Below are positions 60,701-64,000 of a DNA stretch of 64,000 nt, piece after piece. Source of the stretch: Streptomyces tateyamensis (GTDB taxonomy: Bacteria; Actinomycetota; Actinomycetes; Streptomycetales; Streptomycetaceae); contig NZ_PYBW01000022.1 of NCBI RefSeq assembly GCF_003205575.1, positions 1 through 64,000 of the forward strand, written 5' to 3'. The number at the start of each line of letters is the position of its first letter. Position 1 is the first letter of the stretch. Under the pieces are notes generated by a model. That model was not told where the DNA came from, made no database searches, and saw only the letters and a list, made by a program, of their open reading frames with translations. Both the position numbers and the translations under genes were made by a program.

Positions 60701-60999
60701 GCGGCCGCGTCCAGCGGGACACCGGTGTTGGCGGCGGCCAGCACGCCCTCACGCAGGGTCAGCCGCAGCCGGCCGGGGCCCTGGCCGGCCCGGGCCGCGG
60801 CGTCAGCGGCGTTCTGCGCCAACTCGACGACCAGGCGGTCCCGGTAGCCGCCGAGGGCGAGCTCCTCCTCGGCGTTGGCGTCCTCCCGGAACCGGGCCGG
60901 GGAGGCGCCCCAGGCGTCCAGCACCCGACGGCGCAGGGCGGCCGTGTCGAACCGGTCGTCCTGCTCCTGGTCGCTGCCACCGATGATGCGAGGTTCCAT
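57664..60999 (-). CDS. Large Hsp90/sacsin-type GHKL ATPase-domain protein
   Basis: A 1111-residue protein with an N-terminal GHKL ATPase domain: N box VVELAQNAADAAARAG (Glu59, Asn63, Asp66) and glycine box GRFGVGFAAVLAVSDEP (from residue 121). This resembles the sacsin/Hsp90 N-terminal domain. The remaining roughly 850 residues are Leu/Ala/Asp-rich with no known domain, so it is not HtpG. Streptomycetes carry one such conserved protein, often labelled Hsp90-like; the role is unknown. ATG at 60999 follows GGGGAAGG. A palindromic element is translated in frame near residue 900. Confidence 0.85.
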   Translation of the reverse strand: MEPRIIGGSDQEQDDRFDTAALRRRVLDAWGASPARFREDANAEEELALGGYRDRLVVELAQNAADAAARAGQGPGRLRLTLREGVLAAANTGVPLDAAAVESLSTLRASSKREDAGPTVGRFGVGFAAVLAVSDEPAIISQSGGVRWSLAEGRDLMDRQAIEFPDLAEELVRRDGHLPVLRLPLPATGEPPAGYDTVVLLPLRDGAAEDLARRLLESIDDALLLTLPGLTELVVETPDGMVRTLTRAGAERTEHGLVEVVLTDRRGAQESVSRWQTVTSTGALAPELLTDRPVEERARPYWTVTWAVPVSASGTPEPVPVTPVLHAPTPSEEPLGVPALLIASYPLDSTRRHIAPGPLTDFLTERAAETYTELLRARGADLGSLSLVPAPLGQGALDNALRAAILTRLPATAFLPHPAAVEEGTPALRPKDATLVEGADQAVVAALAPIFPGLLPAGLERRAELRALQVRRLPLAEVVDQLGGLDQEPAWWRSLYGALAGADPEALGALPVPLATGRLVTGPRRVLLPSDDADWADFPGYPQTLAEALDLLDLRLAHPEAAHPLLAKLGAATATPAGLLATPELRAAVARSLSVGDEDFDAAVDLADAVLGLVKAAGSSFADHPWLARLALPDDEGELARAGELVLLDSPFAQLAREEDAAFVDEELLERWGPEVLSAVGVLSDFVLVRAEDVVLDPDDLERLDPTAPADRAAGGAPTGLLDEAPDGLADWCEDVLELLHADRADDLGVPPVAGELLVVRDLDLVDDEAWPEALARLARPPYRDAVVTPVRVLLPDGSYTDLPPYTAWWLRDHPVLDGREPAGLRAAGGDWLLRGLYDEARTTLDEQFLHALGVRTTLAALLAEPHGCEELLDHLTHPDSEVTHRQLHGIYTALAQVDADLPPASGWGDPLDVVRALPPLDPQTGRRPAHTVLVDATEAVVADAPDLVQLLHPYPLVPVAPALAGALAERLHVSLASEIAGGRVLSEGALHRVPRFVRELLPGCPAAYEEHEELLVVGPDGEEAAVDWRWDTTAPSPELPYDPQSTEAEDEDDEFELPPVPGLLHAATPEGLAAGLAWSVGQWHRRFEVLAALTEPDRAYELSAARDFEG
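58266..58297. repeat. Palindromic repeat element embedded in frame in the Hsp90-like gene
   Basis: A G block, a C block, a short turn and another G block (ggggg tcccccc agccggaggcc gggggga, in parts) give a hairpin-capable element of the same family as 19103-19133 on the opposite strand. It is translated as LPPASGWGDP between conserved-looking segments. Confidence 0.55.
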
Positions 61000-61146
61000 G
61001 AACCCGCCGCCTTCCCCGTTCGTCACACCCGAAACCGCACTGCTACGGGGGGCATTCTCTCTCCTCCCGGTGACGGCCCGCGCCCGGGACAGGCCCGGAC
61101 CCCGGCACCGGGCTCGGGGAAAGGCCACCTGACGCCCCGAAAACGC

Positions 61147-61177
61147 CGCCGGCCCGCCCTGACGGGGCGGGCCGGCG
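61147..61177 (-). terminator. Terminator of the DUF3027 gene (13-bp perfect stem)
   Basis: cgccggcccgccc (61147-61159) pairs perfectly with gggcgggccggcg (61165-61177) around a 5-nt loop, 11 bp past the stop codon. Confidence 0.85.
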
Positions 61178-61188
61178 GGCGGAACGGA

Positions 61189-62079
61189 TCAGGCGTGGCC
61201 GAGCTCCTCGGCCGGGGCGTCGGGCTCGACGGAGCCGCCCTGGCGGTCGGGGTGCAGGTGCAGCGGCTCGATCACGGTCTCGTCGAGGATCAGCTCGGCC
61301 GGCACCGGCGGGGCCGGCAGCACGGCGGCCTCGGAGTGGCCGCCGCAGCCGTAGGCGAGCGAGACCATCTGGCCGTCGGCCGGCCCGAACTCGTTGCCGC
61401 AGACCCCGAAGGCCTGGCCCAGCGAGCCGCCGATCGCGATCAGGAAGCCGCAGCTGGTGCAGGAGGCCGGGGCCGACTGGGCCATCGGGGTCTGCGAGCC
61501 GTGCGCCTTCTCCCAGCGCTCGGCGGCCTGGTGCAGGCCGATCCGGGAGAGCACCCGGGGCCGGTTCATCCCGAGCTCGTCGGCGATCGCGCCGATCTGC
61601 GCCCGGACCGGAGCCGGCTGCACGTGCGGGTCGGACAGGACCAGGTCCTCGTCGCCCTCGTATACCGCGGAGTTGGGGGCCGGCTCGTCCTCGCCGGTCC
61701 AGCCGGGCTCCAGCCGCAGGTCGTCCGCGTCGGTGGGCAGCAGGTCGCCGGGGCCCAGGTCGCCCGGACGCAGCCGCTCGCTCCACGGCACCCACTGGGG
61801 GGCCAGCACCGCATCGTCGCCCGGCAGCAGCACCACCTCGTCCAGGGTGACCAGCTTGGCGCGCGGCGCCCGGGCCACGGTGACCGCCCAGTGCCAGCCG
61901 CGGTAGGCCGGGTCCAGGCACTCGAAGGTGTGGGTCACCACCCGCTCGCCCTCGGCCTTGGCCGCCAGCGGCGCACCGACGGCCTCGGCACCGACCGCCT
62001 CGACCGCTGCCTGCCTGGCGAGTTCGACGGCCTCGGCACAGAGCCGGTCGGGGGTACGGCTTCGCATCGCAGCACTCAC
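61189..62079 (-). CDS. DUF3027 protein
   Basis: A 296-residue soluble protein matching DUF3027 of actinobacteria: CLDPAYRGWHWAVTVARAPR, VVLLPGDDAVLAPQWVPWSE and a zinc-knuckle-like C-terminal part (CTSCGF, VCGNEFGPADGQMVSLAYGC, GGHSEA). The function is unknown; the cysteine pattern suggests metal binding. GTG at 62079 is preceded by GGAG and by a TAGGCT -10 (62117-62112) that would give a leader of about 26 nt. Confidence 0.88.
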   Translation of the reverse strand: MSAAMRSRTPDRLCAEAVELARQAAVEAVGAEAVGAPLAAKAEGERVVTHTFECLDPAYRGWHWAVTVARAPRAKLVTLDEVVLLPGDDAVLAPQWVPWSERLRPGDLGPGDLLPTDADDLRLEPGWTGEDEPAPNSAVYEGDEDLVLSDPHVQPAPVRAQIGAIADELGMNRPRVLSRIGLHQAAERWEKAHGSQTPMAQSAPASCTSCGFLIAIGGSLGQAFGVCGNEFGPADGQMVSLAYGCGGHSEAAVLPAPPVPAELILDETVIEPLHLHPDRQGGSVEPDAPAEELGHA

Positions 62080-62162
62080 GGCGTCGGTTTTCTCCAGTCC
62101 TCTTACCCTGCAGCCTAGTCGCCCGGTGGGTCACCCGGGCCGTTCGGGTCTTCCGCGGCCGC

Positions 62163-62185
62163 CGGTACCGCTCGTCCGGGTACCG
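62163..62185. promoter_or_regulatory. CGGTACC-N9-GGTACCG inverted repeat in a divergent promoter region
   Basis: Seven-base perfect arms 9 bp apart, in the 328-bp region between DUF3027 and the MFS gene. The remainder of this region shows no gene. It could be an operator for either side. Confidence 0.4.
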
Positions 62186-62407
62186 TCCCATATTCTGCGC
62201 GACCGGAAGGCCGCACCACCCTCAGGCGGGCCCAGCGATCCGTCGGACCTGGCCCTGACCGTCCTGGCCACGGCGGCACGCGGACAGCAGGCTACCCGCC
62301 ACGACAGCTCCGGGGACAGCCCGAACCGGCCGCCGCGAGCTGGACGGGCCGCGCCGAGCGGGGCCAATCCCTCGTCGCTCGCGCAATTGTCAGGCAGGAT
62401 TGCCTGT

Positions 62408-64000
62408 GTGGCGGACGAGAACCCGTCGCAGCGCGCCCTGCACGAACCGACTGATTCCGATCCCGGCGGCGTGCCGCGACAGCAGCACCCGGTCCTCCCT
62501 GTGGACGGCGAGCCTCCACAGCCGGCGGACGGATCGCAGCTGCCCCAGACCTCCGACGGGGTCACCGAGGCCGCGGGCACGGACGCCGCCGGCACGGACG
62601 CCCCGGCCGACGGCCCGCTCGGCGAGGACGCCCCCGGCGAGGGCGCCCCGCGCGAGCAGGGTGCGGCCGAGGCCGCCCCCGTGCACCTGCCGCCGCGCCG
62701 CAACCTGCTGGTCCGCGGCGCCTCCGCGGCGGGCCTGGGGACCGGCCGGGTGGTGCACGGCACCGGCCGCCGGATCCGCCGGGCCACCTCGGCCGACGGC
62801 GCCGGCGAGTCCGGCCTGGCCAAGCTGATCGAGTTGCACGCGCTGAACTCCTTCGGCGACATGCTGATCACCATCGCGCTGGCCTCCACCATCTTCTTCT
62901 CGGTCCCCACCGGCGAGGCGCGCGGCCGGGTGGCGCTCTACCTGCTGATCACCATGGCCCCGTTCGCCCTGCTCGCCCCGGTGATCGGGCCGCTGCTGGA
63001 CCGGCTGCCGCACGGGCGCCGGGCCGCGATGGCGATGTCGATGCTGGTCCGCGCGGTGCTCGCCTGGACCATGGCCGGATCGATCGGCGGCGCCGACCTG
63101 ACGCTCTATCCGGAGGCGCTGGGCTGCCTGGTCGCCTCCAAGGCCTACGGGGTGGTCCGCTCGGTGGTGGTGCCCCGGCTCAAGCCGGCCCGGGTCACCC
63201 TGGTGAAGGCCAACTCCCGGGTCACCCTGGCCGGCCTGCTGGCCACCGGGCTGGCCGCGGCGGTGGGCGGCGGCCTGCACCTGCTCGGGCCGTCCTGGCC
63301 ACTGCGCGGGGCCTTCCTGGTCTTCGTGATCGGCACCCTGATGGCCTTTCACCTGCCGCACCAGGTGGACTCGGCCAAGGGCGAGCAGCGGGCCGTGCTG
63401 CACGCCCGCCCGGACCCGGCCGCCGCGCAGCCGGTGCGGGGTGCCGCAGAGCCGGGCCGGGCCGCCGCGGAGCCGGTGCAGGCCGCCAAGCCGGCCCGGC
63501 CCAAGGCCAGCCTGCGCACGGTCGGCCCCGCCGTGGTGCTGGGCCTGCGGGCGGTGGCCGCGCTGCGCGGGCTGAGCGGCTTCCTCACCCTCTTCCTGGC
63601 CTTCCTGCTGCGGGTGGACCCGGTCGGCGGGCTGGCCCCGACGGCCGCACTGGGCCTGCTGGCCATCGCGGCCGGCGGCGGCAACGCGCTCGGCTCGGTC
63701 CTCGGCTCCTGGCTGCGCACCCGCGGTTCGGAGGTCACCATCACCGCGATGCTGCTGCTGGCCACCGCGGCCGCCGCGGCCGCCGCGCTCTGGTACGGGC
63801 TGGCCACCGTGCTGGTGGTGGCGGCGGTGGCCGGGATCGCCGGCTCGCTGGCCAAGCTGGCGCTGGACGCGCTGATCCAGCGGGACGTGCCGGAGGCGGT
63901 GCGCACCTCCACGTTCGCCCGTTCGGAGACCCTGATGCAGCTGTCCTGGGTGGCGGGCGGCTCGCTCGGCATCCTGCTGCCGCTCGACGGTGCGCTGGGC
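62408..64000 (+). CDS. MFS transporter with long acidic/Pro-rich N-terminal extension (partial)
   Basis: At least 531 codons, running off the right edge. Residues 1 to about 95 are a hydrophilic, Ala/Pro/Asp/Glu-rich extension with short internal repeats (EAAGTDAAGTDAPADG). MFS sequence follows: LHALNSFGDMLITIALASTI, PVIGPLLDRLPHGRRAAMAM and VKANSRVTLAGLLATGLAAA. A second low-complexity insert (RPDPAAAQPVRGAAEPGRAA) separates the two halves. The GTG at 62408 lies 7 nt after CAGGAT with no ribosome site, so it may be leaderless. Substrate unknown. Confidence 0.85.
   Translation, partial: MADENPSQRALHEPTDSDPGGVPRQQHPVLPVDGEPPQPADGSQLPQTSDGVTEAAGTDAAGTDAPADGPLGEDAPGEGAPREQGAAEAAPVHLPPRRNLLVRGASAAGLGTGRVVHGTGRRIRRATSADGAGESGLAKLIELHALNSFGDMLITIALASTIFFSVPTGEARGRVALYLLITMAPFALLAPVIGPLLDRLPHGRRAAMAMSMLVRAVLAWTMAGSIGGADLTLYPEALGCLVASKAYGVVRSVVVPRLKPARVTLVKANSRVTLAGLLATGLAAAVGGGLHLLGPSWPLRGAFLVFVIGTLMAFHLPHQVDSAKGEQRAVLHARPDPAAAQPVRGAAEPGRAAAEPVQAAKPARPKASLRTVGPAVVLGLRAVAALRGLSGFLTLFLAFLLRVDPVGGLAPTAALGLLAIAAGGGNALGSVLGSWLRTRGSEVTITAMLLLATAAAAAAALWYGLATVLVVAAVAGIAGSLAKLALDALIQRDVPEAVRTSTFARSETLMQLSWVAGGSLGILLPLDGALG

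Noticed and set aside
55348..62118. Plus-strand open frame of 2256 codons
   Set aside because: It runs through ctpE out of phase and antisense to the Hsp90-like and DUF3027 genes. Composition (Gly/Arg/Gln/His-rich, no domains) is that of a high-GC shadow.

Overview
The window looks like chromosomal DNA from a streptomycete (Streptomyces, Kitasatospora or a close relative). GC content is very high throughout, third codon positions are almost all G or C, GTG starts are common, and long spurious reading frames run antisense to real genes. Gene content fits: a futalosine-route menaquinone gene beside a cold-shock gene, a DmdR1/IdeR iron regulator beside a SIS-domain protein, ECF sigma/anti-sigma pairs and many major-facilitator exporters. 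From memory, the order mqnA - cold shock ... purU ... dmdR - SIS ... pdxH - citrate synthase - serC follows the S. coelicolor core chromosome around SCO4506 to SCO4366. No rRNA, tRNA, CRISPR array, insertion sequence or prophage was seen.

Layout. 1-4.3 kb: partial Ser/Thr kinase, mqnA, cold-shock gene with a hairpin leader, an ECF sigma factor with a SnoaL-like tail, a DHFR-like reductase. 4.4-10.5 kb: dicarboxylate/amino-acid symporter preceded by a short cysteine-rich reading frame, an MFS gene, a large LPHTG-anchored surface protein. 10.6-16.8 kb: truncated Uma2 protein, then a tightly coupled minus-strand operon (MFS, MFS, GNAT, DUF4229, LacI) divergent from a GlxA/AraC regulator. 17-25.6 kb: HATPase, ECF sigma plus zinc-finger anti-sigma fused to an MDMPI-like domain, purU, a solute-binding lipoprotein, a TPR regulator operon. 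26-28.7 kb: small Prim-Pol-like protein, dmdR1, SIS protein.

28.8-39.7 kb is the main accessory block. It is a complete FxSxx-COOH peptide (RiPP) system: precursor ending F-N-S-A-I, FxsB radical SAM/SPASM maturase with a C-terminal HExxH domain, an AAC(3)-like acetyltransferase, the TIR-like protein FxsC, and the 1354-residue FxsT with a MinD-like ATPase, TIR-like, NB-ARC and TPR domains. A two-gene unit (SLATT-type membrane protein and alpha/beta hydrolase) converges on it.

40-50.3 kb: pdxH, citrate synthase, serC, a tiny membrane protein, thpR, a secreted propeller protein, a toxin/antitoxin-like pair, an alpha/beta hydrolase lacking its serine nucleophile, GNAT, and MFS/MarR. 50.4-64 kb: a second SLATT paralogue, a gamma-glutamylcyclotransferase-like protein, a deletion scar joining remnants of a TetR gene and an EmrB/QacA exporter, a purine permease, DUF2530, a CtpE-like P-type ATPase, a large Hsp90-fold ATPase, DUF3027 and a partial MFS gene.

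Sequence-level themes are several leaderless starts (a -10 about 7 nt before the start codon), long perfect GC hairpin terminators between convergent genes, and two palindromic elements of one family sitting in frame inside unrelated coding sequences.
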